Counted from the first letter of the stretch, positions 8,952 through 19,242 are shown. The stretch is DNA of 52,032 nt from Streptococcus pseudopneumoniae (GCF_001074975.1 NZ_JUUO01000136.1:1-52032), one strand, 5' to 3'. Notes: generated by a model not told the origin, from the sequence alone. Program-made: numbers and translations.

Positions 8952-10061
8952 TTAGTCTTCAATAAAATCACGAAGCGGTTTGCTGCGACTTGGTTGACGT
9001 AGTTTTCTCAAAGCCTTGGCCTCAATCTGACGGATACGCTCACGAGTTACGTTAAAGACTTTACCCACATCTTCAAGGGTACGCATTTTTCCATCGTCTA
9101 GTCCGAAACGCAGACGTAGAACATTTTCTTCACGGTCTGTAAGAGTATCTAAGACTTCATCCAACTGCTCACGCAAAACGATACGAGTTGTATAGTCCAC
9201 TGGATTTTCAATCACTTCATCTTCGATAAAGTCCCCAAGATGGCTATCATCCTCTTCACCAATTGGAGTTTCAAGAGATACTGGTTCTTGAGCAATCTTC
9301 AAGATTTCACGAACCTTGTCAGGGGTCATATCCATACGTTCAGCGATTTGTTCTGGCGTTGGATCTTGTCCCAATTCTTGAAGGAGATTCCGCTGTTCAC
9401 GAACAAGCTTGTTAATCGTTTCAACCATGTGAACTGGGATACGGATGGTACGAGCTTGATCCGCAATAGCACGAGTAATAGCCTGACGAATCCACCAAGT
9501 TGCATAAGTTGAGAACTTGAACCCTTTAGAATAGTCGAACTTGTCAACCGCCTTCATCAAGCCCATGTTCCCTTCTTGAATCAAGTCAAGGAACTGCATA
9601 CCACGACCGACATAGCGTTTGGCTATAGAAACAACCAAACGAAGGTTGGCTTCCGCAAGACGTTGTTTGGCTTCGATGTCACCCGCTTCAACAGCCAGTG
9701 CTAACTCTTTTTCCTCTTCATTGGTCAAAAGAGGAACGACCCCGATTTCTTTCAAGTACATACGGACAGGGTCATTGACCTTAGCCGACGTTGAACCAAT
9801 CAAGTCCTCATCACTGAGTTCCGGTTCTTCTTCAGCACTAAGAACACGCGCACTTGGGTTTCCTTCGTTATCTGTGATAGAAATTCCTGCATCTTGAATC
9901 CGTTGCAAGAGATCTTCAATCCCATCAGCATCCAAGGTAAAAGGGACAACAAGACTAGCATTGATTTCATCATCTGTTGCTGTCCCTTTTTGCTTATGAT
10001 TACGGATAAATTCTGCTACTTGTACGTCAAATGTTGTTACTTCTTTTTGTTTTGTTACCAT
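8952..10061 (-). CDS. rpoD: Primary RNA polymerase sigma factor (sigma 70/SigA)
   Basis: Directs RNA polymerase to housekeeping promoters. 369 residues, the short Gram-positive SigA form without the long insert of proteobacteria. Visible parts: a region 1.1-like N-terminus, region 1.2 ([16 protein letters not shown]), regions 2.1-2.4 ([19 protein letters not shown], then [13 protein letters not shown]), region 3 ([15 protein letters not shown]) and region 4.2 helix-turn-helix ([20 protein letters not shown]). Starts 2 nt after the dnaG stop with GGAG just upstream. The promoters in this window match its expected consensus. Confidence 0.97.
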   Translation of the reverse strand: MVTKQKEVTTFDVQVAEFIRNHKQKGTATDDEINASLVVPFTLDADGIEDLLQRIQDAGISITDNEGNPSARVLSAEEEPELSDEDLIGSTSAKVNDPVRMYLKEIGVVPLLTNEEEKELALAVEAGDIEAKQRLAEANLRLVVSIAKRYVGRGMQFLDLIQEGNMGLMKAVDKFDYSKGFKFSTYATWWIRQAITRAIADQARTIRIPVHMVETINKLVREQRNLLQELGQDPTPEQIAERMDMTPDKVREILKIAQEPVSLETPIGEEDDSHLGDFIEDEVIENPVDYTTRIVLREQLDEVLDTLTDREENVLRLRFGLDDGKMRTLEDVGKVFNVTRERIRQIEAKALRKLRQPSRSKPLRDFIED

Positions 10062-10063
10062 TA

Positions 10064-11824
10064 TTACTCCATTCTTCTCTTTTGTGAAATTAAACGTTCC
10101 AATTCTTCTAAGGCTGTGTCGGTATCTCCTACATGGCTAGCTTCCTGCACCTTCTTTTTGATTCTCATATTGTCCTGATTCAAGAGAGCCTTGTTTCGAG
10201 TCATTTCTACTTCACTTAGTTCCTGCGGTGACATCTCAGCAGGCAAATCCTGAGCTAAGACTTGGTACCAAGCTCTTTCAACTTCCTCTGTCTGTTCTGC
10301 TAGAACTTCTGGAGGAAGATTGCCATACTGACCAAGCAAGTCATATAAGACCTGAAATTCAGGTGTATCAAATGCAAAGTCTTCTCGCAAGCGGTAATCG
10401 TTCAAAACAATAGGGGATTCCACCATTCGATAAAGTAGATGGGCTTCTGCCCTCATAATAGCCGATAACTGCTTGGTGATAGGCATAGTGATTTGCGTCG
10501 GTCTGGAAATTCCTTCCATGCGATTCTGCCTTTGTGCCTGACGGCTTTCATTAACAATCTGCTCAATCTGGGCATAATCAAAGGACGCCAGACTGTCAGC
10601 TAAAATATGAATATAGCTGTTTTGAGCAGTGATGGACTTTTCTTGAACAATCAAGGGAGCTATTTTTTCAATAAACTCAATCTGAGCTTGCAGATTTTCA
10701 CTATTTTCAGGCTTATACTGGTGAATGTAGAACTCAATCGGACTAATACGAGTTTTCGTTAATAGATAGGCCAAATCTTCTGGACCATTTTTTTGTAGAT
10801 ATTCATCTGGGTCCAAGTTATCAGGCATGCTGACGATCTGCACAGGCATATCACCAATTTCGTCCAGCGCTTTCAATGTCGCAGCTTGCCCAGCCTTATC
10901 GCCATCGTAAACAAGAACCAACTTCTTGGTTAGCCTTTTCAGATGCTCAACATGCTCACGACTCAAGGCTGTTCCCATAGATGCGACAGCATTTTCGATT
11001 CCAACCCGATAGGCTGCAATGACATCCATGAACCCTTCCATGAGGTAAATCTCACTAGTTTTACCAGAAGATTTTTTTGCCCTATCCATATGATATAATT
11101 CGTAACTTTTGTTAAAAATTGCAGTCGATCGGCTATTTTTATACTTAGAAGTTTGTGAATCCGTTTTCTGCCAGATACGACCTGAGAAGGCAATGACCTT
11201 TCCCTGGTCATTTGTTAGGGGAAACATGATGCGATTGTGAAAGGTGTCTACAAATTGATTTGCATCCGATAGGTAAAATAGCCCTGAATCTAGAAAATCC
11301 TCATCACGATACTGACCAGACAAACGTTGATAGAGATAGTTTCGTTCTGGAGGTGCTAAACCAATCCGAAAATGCTTGAACACTTCATCTGTCAAACCAC
11401 GCTCATAAAGGTAGTTTCTGGCCTCTTCCCCCATGGTCGTTGTCATGAGAATAGCATGATAAAATTTGGCAGCATCTTCATGCATATCATAAAGAGCTTG
11501 GTGGGGTGAAGCTGGCTTCTGCTCACTATAAAGCGGTTTTTCAACCTCAATCCCAACACGCTGACCTAAGATTTGGACAGCCTCCATAAAGGGAACCCCT
11601 TGGTACTCCTCGATGAACTTAAAGACATCACCTGAGCGCCCACAACCAAAACAGTGGTAAAACTGCTTGTCCTCGACAACGTTGAAAGAAGGTGTTTTTT
11701 CACCATGAAAAGGACAGAGCCCTAGATAGTTCCGTCCTGCCTTTTGTAAAGAAATCACATCTCCTATGACTTCCACAATGTTGGCATTGTTTTTGATTTC
11801 TTCAATGACTTGTTTGTCAACCAT
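10064..11824 (-). CDS. dnaG: DNA primase
   Basis: Makes RNA primers for replication with the DnaB-type helicase. 586 residues. The N-terminal CHC2 zinc finger has Cys37, His40, Cys58 and Cys61 ([17 protein letters not shown]). The TOPRIM catalytic core has [10 protein letters not shown] and the acidic [10 protein letters not shown]. The C-terminal 150 residues form the helicase-binding part. Start at the ATG at 11824, seven nt after GGAGGT; an in-frame ATG five codons upstream has no such site. Heads the dnaG-rpoD operon, which here lacks the rpsU gene found first in many bacteria. Confidence 0.97.
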   Translation of the reverse strand: MVDKQVIEEIKNNANIVEVIGDVISLQKAGRNYLGLCPFHGEKTPSFNVVEDKQFYHCFGCGRSGDVFKFIEEYQGVPFMEAVQILGQRVGIEVEKPLYSEQKPASPHQALYDMHEDAAKFYHAILMTTTMGEEARNYLYERGLTDEVFKHFRIGLAPPERNYLYQRLSGQYRDEDFLDSGLFYLSDANQFVDTFHNRIMFPLTNDQGKVIAFSGRIWQKTDSQTSKYKNSRSTAIFNKSYELYHMDRAKKSSGKTSEIYLMEGFMDVIAAYRVGIENAVASMGTALSREHVEHLKRLTKKLVLVYDGDKAGQAATLKALDEIGDMPVQIVSMPDNLDPDEYLQKNGPEDLAYLLTKTRISPIEFYIHQYKPENSENLQAQIEFIEKIAPLIVQEKSITAQNSYIHILADSLASFDYAQIEQIVNESRQAQRQNRMEGISRPTQITMPITKQLSAIMRAEAHLLYRMVESPIVLNDYRLREDFAFDTPEFQVLYDLLGQYGNLPPEVLAEQTEEVERAWYQVLAQDLPAEMSPQELSEVEMTRNKALLNQDNMRIKKKVQEASHVGDTDTALEELERLISQKRRME

Positions 11825-11861
11825 ACACAATACCTCCATGTTATCATAGTTTACTTTATAT

Positions 11862-11890
11862 AGTATACTTTATTTCAGAAAAAAAGTAAA
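11862..11890 (-). promoter_or_regulatory. dnaG-rpoD promoter
   Basis: Minus strand TTTACT (11885-11890), 17-nt spacer, TATACT (11862-11867); the start would lie about 30 nt before the dnaG ATG. Confidence 0.65.
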
Positions 11891-11913
11891 CCATTTCACT
11901 CATTTTCCCTACT

Positions 11914-12672
11914 TTATTCAAAGAGTTGATAATAATCAGAGATTTTCATTTTTGCTTTATCTTCTTGGTTCAAATCTTGGATAATTCGTCCTTCTTTCAT
12001 GACAATCAAGCGATTGCCATACTTAAGAGCATCTTCCATGTGATGAGTAATCATAAGCGCTGTCAGCTGGTCATTCTTAACAAATTCATCTGTCAATTCC
12101 ATCAAAGCAACACTAGTCTTTGGATCAAGGGCCGCAGTATGCTCGTCTAACAAGAGTAATTCAGGTCGTTTCAAGGTTGCCATCAAGAGACTCAAGGCCT
12201 GTCTTTGCCCACCTGATAAGAACTCAATCGGTGTATTCAAGTGTTTCTCAAGACCATTTCCTACTTTTTCAATGGTCGCTTGAAATTCATCCTTATAACT
12301 AGTCAAGCGTCGTGGTAACAATCCACGCTTTTCACCACGAAATTTGGCAATCAAGAGATTCTCTGCCACTGTCATACGAGGAGCTGTCCCCATCTTTGGA
12401 TCTTGGAAGACACGAGACAGATACTTAGCGCGCTTCTCTGGTGAAAACTTGGTAACATCCTCACCTAAAATACGGATGGTCCCACTGGTTAATGACAAGG
12501 TTCCTGCAATAGTGTTAAAGAGAGTTGATTTGCCAGCACCATTTCCACCTAAAATCGTGATAAAGTCCTGTTCAAAAATTTCTAAGGAAACATCATTTAA
12601 AATAATCTTTTCTTCATCAAAGCCATTTTTAACGACTTTGGTTGCATTTTTTAATTCTACAATTGCTGTCAT
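11914..12672 (-). CDS. trpZ: Tryptophan-type ABC importer, ATP-binding protein
   Basis: 252-residue ABC ATPase with Walker A GGNGAGKST (about residues 42-50), signature LSGGQRQALS, and a Walker B in which the usual DEP is DEH (LLLLDEHTAALDP). The LivG/LivF-like features match the LivH-like permease beside it. Its ATG overlaps the permease stop (ATGA), so translation is coupled. The tryptophan assignment comes from the T-box leader and the known streptococcal TrpXYZ family, not from the ATPase itself. I saw no strong terminator between its end and the dnaG promoter. Confidence 0.85.
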   Translation of the reverse strand: MTAIVELKNATKVVKNGFDEEKIILNDVSLEIFEQDFITILGGNGAGKSTLFNTIAGTLSLTSGTIRILGEDVTKFSPEKRAKYLSRVFQDPKMGTAPRMTVAENLLIAKFRGEKRGLLPRRLTSYKDEFQATIEKVGNGLEKHLNTPIEFLSGGQRQALSLLMATLKRPELLLLDEHTAALDPKTSVALMELTDEFVKNDQLTALMITHHMEDALKYGNRLIVMKEGRIIQDLNQEDKAKMKISDYYQLFE

Positions 12673-13535
12673 TTGCTTAATTTGGCTCCTTTCAAGATTG
12701 TTTGCTTAAATGTTGGAATCATGAGGCAGACTGCTAAAATCACGGCGCTGTACAAACGAAGGTAACTTGTATTAAAGCCAAGCGCAATAACTGCCCACAC
12801 TAAGAATTGATAAGCGATAGAACCTACAACAATGGTAACCAGACGTTCTGCCAAGCTCAAACTCTTGAAGATAACTTCTCCAATAATCAAACTTGCAAGC
12901 CCCACAACGATAACACCGATTCCTCGAGATACATCGGCATAGCCTTCTTGCTGGGCAATAAGAGCTCCTGCAAGGGCAATCACACCATTTGATAAGACCA
13001 AGCCCATGAGCTCCATGCGTCCAGTATGAATCCCGAAACTTCTAGCCATATCAGGATTGTCACCTGTAGCAATATAGGCTTGTCCTAGTTTGGTGTCCAA
13101 GAAAAAGAGCATGAGAGCAATAACAATACTCACAAAGATGAGACCTGTCAAGAGTTGATTCAAATCCGAATCAAAAGGCAAAACATCCTGAATTTGCTTG
13201 GTTCCAAGCAGGCCTAAATTCGCACGCCCCATAATCAAGAGCATGATAGAGTGACAGGAAGTCATCACCAAAATCCCGGAGAGCAAGGTTGGGATCTTCC
13301 CTTTTGTATAAAGAAGGCCTGCTGCCATTCCAGCCAAACAACCTGCTCCTACAGCAACAAGTGTCGCTAAAAAAGGATTCACGCCTTTCGTTATCAAAGT
13401 GACAGCAACAGCTCCCCCAAGAGGGAAGGAACCTTCTGTCGTCATATCTGGAAAGTTCAAAATCCTAAATGTCATAAAGATTCCCAGACCTAAAATAGCC
13501 CAGACAAATCCTTGAGAAATAATAGATAATATCAT
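12669..13535 (-). CDS. trpY: Tryptophan-type ABC importer, permease
   Basis: 288-residue integral membrane protein of the LivH-like permease family, about eight hydrophobic helices. I start it at the ATG at 13535 (MILSIISQGFVWAIL). A start 23 codons upstream would read through a terminator-like hairpin (MEELGTSPP is the translation of the stem-loop) and is probably not used. The ribosome site is weak (AAGG, 11 nt upstream). Its stop overlaps the start of the ATPase gene. The hairpin upstream probably lowers its expression relative to the binding protein. Confidence 0.85.
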   Translation of the reverse strand: MILSIISQGFVWAILGLGIFMTFRILNFPDMTTEGSFPLGGAVAVTLITKGVNPFLATLVAVGAGCLAGMAAGLLYTKGKIPTLLSGILVMTSCHSIMLLIMGRANLGLLGTKQIQDVLPFDSDLNQLLTGLIFVSIVIALMLFFLDTKLGQAYIATGDNPDMARSFGIHTGRMELMGLVLSNGVIALAGALIAQQEGYADVSRGIGVIVVGLASLIIGEVIFKSLSLAERLVTIVVGSIAYQFLVWAVIALGFNTSYLRLYSAVILAVCLMIPTFKQTILKGAKLSK

Positions 13536-13570
13536 CTGTTTCTTAACCTTTTCTATATGATTTCTATTGT

Positions 13571-13603
13571 AAAAAATTGGAGGAGATGTCCCCAACTCCT
13601 CCA
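13571..13603 (-). terminator. Intra-operon hairpin terminator between trpX and trpY
   Basis: TGGAGGAG (13578-13585) pairs perfectly with CTCCTCCA (13596-13603), and on the minus strand is followed by A then six Ts (13571-13576). It starts 7 nt after the trpX stop. Confidence 0.75.
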
Positions 13604-13610
13604 TTGTAGA

Positions 13611-14606
13611 TTATTCAATCACTTGTCCTGCTTCTTTTAGAACAGATTCAGGAATCGTAATACCTAGCTCTTGTGCCAATTTTTTATTGATAACTGATTT
13701 ACCAGTTGAAAAGACATTGACTGGAGTATCAGCTGGTTTTGCACCTTTCAAGACTTGCGCAATCATTTTACCAGTTGCCACACCAAGGTCATGTTGGTCA
13801 ACTACAACGGATGCCAAACCACCTGCTTCTACCATGGCAGTTGCACTTGGATAAATTGGTTTCTTAGCCGATTGGTTGCTTGATACAACTGTTGAAAATG
13901 CAGATGCGATTGTGTTATCAATTGGAACCCAGATAGCATCAACCTTGCTAGTCATAACATTAACTGTTGAAGCAATTTCATTTGTTGAAGGAACTGCAAA
14001 TGTTTCCACTGTCAAACCTGCTTTTTCAGCATAAGCCTTAAATTCTTCAACTTGAGTTTTTGAATTGTCTTCGCTACTTGAGTAAAGAGCTCCGATTGTT
14101 TTCACATTTGGTGTCAAAGCTTTGATGAGTTCAACTTGTTGTTGAGCTGGATTGTGGTCAGATACCCCTGTAATGTTGCCACCTGGTTTTTTCAAATCTT
14201 TGACCAAGTTAGCACCGATTGGGTCTGTAATAGCAGCCATGATAACCGGTAGGTCTTTTGTGGCGCTTGCCAAACCTTGAGCAGCTGGCGTTGCAATACC
14301 AACCACAAGGTCATTCCCATTTGCAACCAATTGTTTACTCATTGTCGCAACCTTACTTTGGTCACCTTCTGAGTTCATAAAGTCAATCTTCAACTGGTCA
14401 TCTTTATAACCTTCTTCTGCAAGTCCATCTTGAATCCCTTTATAAATCAAGTCAAGAGATGGATGGCTCACAAACTGAAGGACACCAACTTTGGCAACTT
14501 TCTTCTCATTCTTAGCTTCTGGTTTATTCATTGAAGAGTAAATCAAGCTTCCTGCTACTAAAACTGATAACGCAGCGATAATTCCAATTAAACGTTTATT
14601 TTTCAT
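13611..14606 (-). CDS. trpX: Tryptophan-type ABC importer, substrate-binding protein
   Basis: 331-residue periplasmic-binding-fold protein of the ABC_sub_bind family (PF04392 type), starting VAKVGVLQFVSHPSLDLIYKG after an N-terminal hydrophobic segment (LIGIIAALSVLVAGSLIY). There is no lipobox cysteine in that segment, so it is either an uncleaved anchor or cut by type I signal peptidase, unlike most Gram-positive binding proteins. AAGGAG lies 6-7 nt before the ATG. First gene behind a T-box leader, which gives the best evidence for an amino-acid, probably tryptophan, ligand. Confidence 0.87.
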   Translation of the reverse strand: MKNKRLIGIIAALSVLVAGSLIYSSMNKPEAKNEKKVAKVGVLQFVSHPSLDLIYKGIQDGLAEEGYKDDQLKIDFMNSEGDQSKVATMSKQLVANGNDLVVGIATPAAQGLASATKDLPVIMAAITDPIGANLVKDLKKPGGNITGVSDHNPAQQQVELIKALTPNVKTIGALYSSSEDNSKTQVEEFKAYAEKAGLTVETFAVPSTNEIASTVNVMTSKVDAIWVPIDNTIASAFSTVVSSNQSAKKPIYPSATAMVEAGGLASVVVDQHDLGVATGKMIAQVLKGAKPADTPVNVFSTGKSVINKKLAQELGITIPESVLKEAGQVIE

Positions 14607-14650
14607 TCTATTTCTCCTTTTTTATTCCTTTAAAATACTTCACTTATCTA

Positions 14651-14754
14651 ATACTCTTCGAAAATCTCTTCAAACCACGTCAGCGTCGCCTTACCGTACT
14701 CAAGTACAGCTTGCGGCTAGCTTCCTAGTTTGCTTTTTGATTTTCATTGAGTAT
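14651..14754 (+). repeat. BOX repeat element (boxA-boxC, no boxB)
   Basis: Begins ATACTCTTCGAAAATC and ends TTTTCATTGAGTAT. It contains CGTCAGCGTCGCCTTACCGT, which matches the boxA core used for BOX-PCR except for one base, and the boxC-type GCGGCTAGCTTCCTAGTTTG. Length of about 104 bp fits A plus C with no central B module. boxA is at the left. It lies between the T-box terminator and the trpX start, so it is within the transcribed leader of the importer operon. Confidence 0.9.
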
Positions 14755-14797
14755 AAACAAGCGACGCCATCGTTTTCTTTCCATACTAACCTCCATC

Positions 14798-15034
14798 AAA
14801 AAAGTCCTCACACAAAAACTTGTGTGAGGACGTCGATGCGCGGTACCACCTCAATTATAGGGAAGTTCCCTATCGCTCTGTCTCGCAATCACGAGATGCA
14901 CTATAAGGTGTGCTCACCGAATTTTTATGATTTCAAATTCTAAATAACATCCAGCCCAATTTTCATCATCACCACTTATCTGTTTTCAGCTACCACAGAC
15001 TCTCTAAAAAGTTTGAATGATTACTTTTCTGAAT
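14798..15034 (-). ncRNA. T-box riboswitch leader, probably tryptophan-specific
   Basis: The minus strand carries the conserved T-box AGGTGGTACCGCG (14839-14851), followed by an 11-bp terminator hairpin (GTCCTCACACA 14804-14814 with TGTGTGAGGAC 14821-14831) and a T-run. Upstream, a Stem I region is visible (about 14960-15010). Two TGG triplets at 14951-14953 and 14956-14958 are candidate Trp specifier codons; which is in the specifier loop needs folding. Uncharged tRNA binding should favour the antiterminator and switch on trpXYZ. The leader begins after ppc. Confidence 0.9.
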
Positions 15035-15040
15035 GTTTAA

Positions 15041-15068
15041 ATTATATCATTTTTCAATTACTTGTCAA
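15041..15068 (-). promoter_or_regulatory. Promoter of the T-box/trpXYZ transcript
   Basis: Minus strand TTGACA (15063-15068), 16-nt spacer, perfect TATAAT (15041-15046). Confidence 0.85.
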
Positions 15069-15097
15069 GACTCTTTGAGTATTTTTTTGAACTATTC

Positions 15098-15125
15098 AAA
15101 AACTTCCCCTATAGAAAAGAGGAAG
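15098..15125 (-). terminator. ppc terminator
   Basis: CTTCCCC (15103-15109) pairs with GAGGAAG (15119-15125), one G-U pair, with a T-run on the minus strand. It lies 12 nt after the ppc stop and 30 nt before the T-box promoter. Confidence 0.65.
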
Positions 15126-15136
15126 CTTGATAGGTA

Positions 15137-17833
15137 TTAACCTGAATTACGCAATCCTGTTGCAATTCCGTTGATGGTTGTATGGATCAATTTTTCTTGA
15201 TCGCTTGATAATTCTCCTCGGCGTTGACGTTTAATCAACTCCAACTGGATGTAGTTAAGAATATTAAAGTATGGCATACGATAATCCAAACTTGCTTTTA
15301 GATATGGATTTTCAGCCAAGAGTTCATCATAACCTTCGATAGCCAAGATAACTTCCTTGGTAACTTGCCACTCATTTAAAATAGTCTCATAAATTGCTTT
15401 TACTTGATCATCTTCACAAAGTTTAGCATATTCAAAAGCAATGTTCATATTTGATTTTGACAAGACCATATCAACATTTGAAAGGAGAGACTGGAAGAAG
15501 GGCCAATTTTGATACATATCACGCAAAATTTCAATATTTTCGGGATTTTTATCAATAAATTCTTTGAAGCTTGAACCAACCCCATACCAGCCAGGGAACA
15601 TGACACGACTTTGCGACCATGAGAATACCCAAGGGATAGCACGCAAACCACCGATTTCAGTAATAGTCTTACGAGCGGCTGGACGAGAACCAATGTTAAA
15701 GCTTGAAATAGCCTTGATTGGACTTGACTCGAAGAAATAATCATAGAAATGGTCATTACCAAAGACCAAGTCACGGTAGATATCGTAACTACGGTCCACT
15801 ACTTGGTCCATAATAGCTTCGTAACGATTTGAGGTATTAGTATCGCTCTTCTTCTGAGTAATCATACGGTTAATGGCTGCAGATACTAGCATTTCAAGGT
15901 TATAGTAGGCTGCGTCTTTGTTACCGTATTTATTGCCAATAACTTCACCCTGCTCCGTCAAGCGGATACGATCCTTGATAGACTTAAGCGGTTGAGATGT
16001 GATGGCTTCATAGGTTGGTCCACCACCACGACCGACGGTACCACCACGACCATGGAAGAAGGTAACCTTAACGCCAAATTCATCTCCAATACCAGTCAAT
16101 TGTTGTTGAGCCTTGTAGAGGGTCCAACATGATGATAGGTAGCCACCATCTTTATTACTATCAGAGTAACCAAGCATGATTTCTTGGTAGTTATTACGTG
16201 AAGCAATCCATTTCTTAGCAAGAGGAAGAGAAAGGTATTCTCTCATGGTTTCTTCTGAATGGTCCAAGTCCTCAATTGTTTCAAAGAGAGGAACGATTTG
16301 GACACGGGCTCTTTCTTTATCAACTAACCCTACTTCTTTTAGCAAGATAGCCAATTCCAACATGTCTGATACGCTAGTTGCATGTGAAATAATGGTTTGA
16401 CGAATAACATCATCACCCAACTTATCTTTCAACTTACGAGCAGCCTTAAAGATGGCCAATTCTTTTTCAAGTAACTCTGATTTTTCAACGTGAGTAGCAG
16501 AAAGAATACGTGGATCTTCCTCCAATTCTTTCAAGAGAAGCTGGCACTTTTCTTCTTCACTTAGTTCGCTATAACGAGAATGAATTCCTGCTGATTTCAA
16601 GAGTTCGGCTACACAGGCCTCATGAACACTAGAATCTTGACGCATGTCAATTGATGCCAAATAGAAACCAAAAATTTCAACTGCTTGAATCAACTCAACA
16701 AAATCACCAGAAATCAGTGCTTCACCCTTATTTTCCAAGAGGGAATCACGGATAGTGATTAAATCCTTATAAAAGTCATTAGCTGTTTCATAGCGAGCTC
16801 CAACTTCCTTATCCTCAATCAGATAGGTTTTTGTTGCTTGGATTTTTGATTGAATATCAAACAAGGCACGACGGTAGAGTTCTTTTTCACGGTAAATAGA
16901 ATTATCCTTGGATTGACGAGCCATTTCTCTGACTTGCTTGCTCACATTGACAATACTAGTTGAGAGAGAGAATTCACGATAAAGTTGGTAAATCTTTTCA
17001 TCATAGTAATTCATGATGACTTCACACTGAGTCATAGCAGATTGTTTCAAGGTGTCTGCAGTCACAAAAGGATTACCATCACGGTCTCCACCAATCCACA
17101 TACCCATGGTAATTGGTTTAGGATGTTTCAACTCTAAGCCGTGTTTTTTAGCCAGACGCTTGTACTCAGCAGTCAGATGAGGAACCGCCTTCAGGAAGGA
17201 ACTATTGTAATATTCCATAACATTCGTGATTTCATTGGTTACTTTCAATTTCTTTTCACGAATCATGTCTGTCTGCATGATAATCTCAATGTAACGACGG
17301 AGATCATTATGCCATTTTTCCTTATTAATCAAACCTAATTTCACATCACGATACTTACGCAAGAGGGTATGGATATGGTTAGTCAAATCCAGCATACTCT
17401 TACGTTGCACTTGTGTTGGATGGGCAGTCAAAACTGGAACAACATTCAAATGTTCTAGAATTTCAACCGCATTTTCTTTTTCTGCAACCATTTTGATTGT
17501 TGCTGATAACTTCCCAAGATAATCTTGATCGATATTATTTTGGTGGTTGATTTCATAAGCCAAATCCACGTCTTCTGAAATATTAATCAAAAGAGGTAAG
17601 ATGGAGAAATAGCGTGAAATATAAGCCATTTCATCATTTGACAGACTCGTAACCAATTGATTCAAGCCTTGATAATCTTCTTGAGTTGATAATTCTTTCA
17701 ACTCCATGATTTTTTCAAAAGTCTCTGGGGCAAGCATGTTTTTAGTGATATCTTCTAACAATTCTGTTAAAATCAATACTTCTTCTTGCACGACAGCTTT
17801 ATTACTATAGTTTTCTAATTTTTGAAGAGACAT
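15137..17833 (-). CDS. ppc: Phosphoenolpyruvate carboxylase
   Basis: Carboxylates phosphoenolpyruvate to oxaloacetate, feeding aspartate synthesis; streptococci lack a full TCA cycle and use this reaction for that purpose. 898 residues, normal length. Catalytic stretches seen: VLTAHPTQ near residue 135 (catalytic His), GGDRDGNPF, the [14 protein letters not shown] loop, and [11 protein letters not shown]. The C-terminus is GLRNSG in place of the more common RNTG. Start ATG has AAAGGA 6 nt upstream. It lies 24 nt after ftsW with no terminator between, so the two are probably cotranscribed. Confidence 0.97.
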   Translation of the reverse strand: MSLQKLENYSNKAVVQEEVLILTELLEDITKNMLAPETFEKIMELKELSTQEDYQGLNQLVTSLSNDEMAYISRYFSILPLLINISEDVDLAYEINHQNNIDQDYLGKLSATIKMVAEKENAVEILEHLNVVPVLTAHPTQVQRKSMLDLTNHIHTLLRKYRDVKLGLINKEKWHNDLRRYIEIIMQTDMIREKKLKVTNEITNVMEYYNSSFLKAVPHLTAEYKRLAKKHGLELKHPKPITMGMWIGGDRDGNPFVTADTLKQSAMTQCEVIMNYYDEKIYQLYREFSLSTSIVNVSKQVREMARQSKDNSIYREKELYRRALFDIQSKIQATKTYLIEDKEVGARYETANDFYKDLITIRDSLLENKGEALISGDFVELIQAVEIFGFYLASIDMRQDSSVHEACVAELLKSAGIHSRYSELSEEEKCQLLLKELEEDPRILSATHVEKSELLEKELAIFKAARKLKDKLGDDVIRQTIISHATSVSDMLELAILLKEVGLVDKERARVQIVPLFETIEDLDHSEETMREYLSLPLAKKWIASRNNYQEIMLGYSDSNKDGGYLSSCWTLYKAQQQLTGIGDEFGVKVTFFHGRGGTVGRGGGPTYEAITSQPLKSIKDRIRLTEQGEVIGNKYGNKDAAYYNLEMLVSAAINRMITQKKSDTNTSNRYEAIMDQVVDRSYDIYRDLVFGNDHFYDYFFESSPIKAISSFNIGSRPAARKTITEIGGLRAIPWVFSWSQSRVMFPGWYGVGSSFKEFIDKNPENIEILRDMYQNWPFFQSLLSNVDMVLSKSNMNIAFEYAKLCEDDQVKAIYETILNEWQVTKEVILAIEGYDELLAENPYLKASLDYRMPYFNILNYIQLELIKRQRRGELSSDQEKLIHTTINGIATGLRNSG

Positions 17834-17857
17834 AGGTAATCCTTTCCACTCTCAGCT

Positions 17858-19081
17858 CTACATATAGTTTGATGAGTGAGCTTCTAACTCCTCATATAAT
17901 TGAGCACGTTTTTCACTTGCATCAATATTTAATACAAAGGCGATGGCTATAGACAATACTAGGAGACTATTCCCTCCTTGTGATAGGAAGGGGAAGGTTA
18001 CTCCTGTCGAGGGAATAATGCCAGAAATTCCACCGATATTGACAAAGACCTGTACCAACATCATCCCCCCAACTCCAATCGCCATCATGGAATTAAAGGG
18101 ATTCTTAGCACGAATACCGACTAGGATAATTCGCAAAATCAGGAAAAAGACAAGTGCTAAAATCAAGCTGGCTCCCACAAATCCAAATTCTTCAATGACT
18201 ATTGAAAATACAAAGTCTGTATGGGCCTCTGGTAAATAGCCACGTTTTTCAATTGAATTTCCTAAGCCTAGACCAAACCAACCACCATTCACCATGGCAA
18301 AATAGGAATTTGCGAGTTGGTGACCTGCCCCTGCCAAATCAGCGAAGGGATTAAAATAGGCACTGAAACGCTTGGCCACATAGCCAAATACTGGAATTTT
18401 TGAAAATTTATCAACCCCTATAAAAGAAATAAGTGATAAGGATAGGGCAGAAATACCCACCAAAATTCCCAAAAATGCAATAAACCATCTATAAGCGATA
18501 CCACTAATCGTATACATAATCAAGGCAACCAAAGCTAAAATAGAAGCATTCCCCAAATCTGGGAAAATAGCAAGGCTTCCAATCATGACAAAGAGGACAA
18601 AGCGCCAGTCATTAAAAGCGCGAGGAAGCCACTGATTTTGTGTCAAAACTTGAAAATCATAAATAGCTATATCCTCTTGTTGTTTGGAAAATCTATTTGC
18701 TAAATACCAAATAATAATAATTTTCAAGTATTCGGCCGGCTGAATAGTCAAAGGCCCTACAGAAATCCAGCCATAGGCTCCATTGACAGGAATACCAATC
18801 AAACGAGCCAAAACTAAAAGAATCAGCTCAACGAACATAACGATAAATAAAAGACGTTCGTTTCTTAAAAAATTCAGTCTCAACTTATATATCAAGGCAA
18901 TCAGTATCAAACTAAATATCCAAAATAGTCCCTGACTTCGGACCAATTGCAGTGCACTTTGGCCTTCTTGAATTAAAATAGCACTGGTTGTCGAATAAAC
19001 CACAATCAAGCCCAAAATAGATAAAAGCAAGTAAGGAACTAGAATAGAATAATTTAACAGGTGCCTTTTACTAATCTTCAT
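17858..19081 (-). CDS. ftsW: Septal peptidoglycan polymerase FtsW (SEDS family)
   Basis: Polytopic SEDS glycosyltransferase that polymerises septal peptidoglycan with a class B PBP at the division site. 407 residues, about ten hydrophobic helices. Family stretches: GPLTIQPAEYLKI, AGHQLANSYFAMVNGGWFGLGLGNS, and PEAHTDFVFSIVIEEFG in the active-site half, then GGNSLLVLSIAIAF near the C-terminus. FtsW rather than RodA from pneumococcal context (ftsW-ppc), since both share these motifs. Ribosome site is weak (GGTGAT). A promoter lies about 70 nt upstream. Confidence 0.92.
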   Translation of the reverse strand: MKISKRHLLNYSILVPYLLLSILGLIVVYSTTSAILIQEGQSALQLVRSQGLFWIFSLILIALIYKLRLNFLRNERLLFIVMFVELILLVLARLIGIPVNGAYGWISVGPLTIQPAEYLKIIIIWYLANRFSKQQEDIAIYDFQVLTQNQWLPRAFNDWRFVLFVMIGSLAIFPDLGNASILALVALIMYTISGIAYRWFIAFLGILVGISALSLSLISFIGVDKFSKIPVFGYVAKRFSAYFNPFADLAGAGHQLANSYFAMVNGGWFGLGLGNSIEKRGYLPEAHTDFVFSIVIEEFGFVGASLILALVFFLILRIILVGIRAKNPFNSMMAIGVGGMMLVQVFVNIGGISGIIPSTGVTFPFLSQGGNSLLVLSIAIAFVLNIDASEKRAQLYEELEAHSSNYM

Positions 19082-19151
19082 AGTATCACCAATCTAATGA
19101 GAACAACATAATTGCTTCCCAAATTCCGTTTGTTTTCTAGTTTTGATTGCT

Positions 19152-19160
19152 ATTATACCA
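19152..19160 (-). promoter_or_regulatory. ftsW-ppc promoter (extended -10)
   Basis: Minus strand TGgTATAAT; the -35 region is only T-rich. This would give a leader of about 65 nt. Confidence 0.55.
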
Positions 19161-19214
19161 TTTTTTCCGAAAGAAAAAAACTCTTATCCATCAGATGGAC
19201 TATTTTTGTCATAA

Positions 19215-19238
19215 GAAAAAGAGCACTGGGCTCTTTTC
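19215..19238 (-). terminator. prsA terminator
   Basis: AAAAGAGC (19217-19224) pairs with GCTCTTTT (19230-19237) around a 5-nt loop, with Ts continuing on the minus strand. It begins 5 nt after the prsA stop. Confidence 0.75.
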
Positions 19239-19242
19239 TGTT

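Noticed and set aside
11891..11914. Terminator after trpZ
   Set aside because: Only a weak stem (AAAGTA with TACTTT) around a large loop that overlaps the dnaG -35; not convincing.
14651..14754. RUP-type repeat
   Set aside because: Similar size, but the internal boxA core and boxC end identify it as a BOX element.
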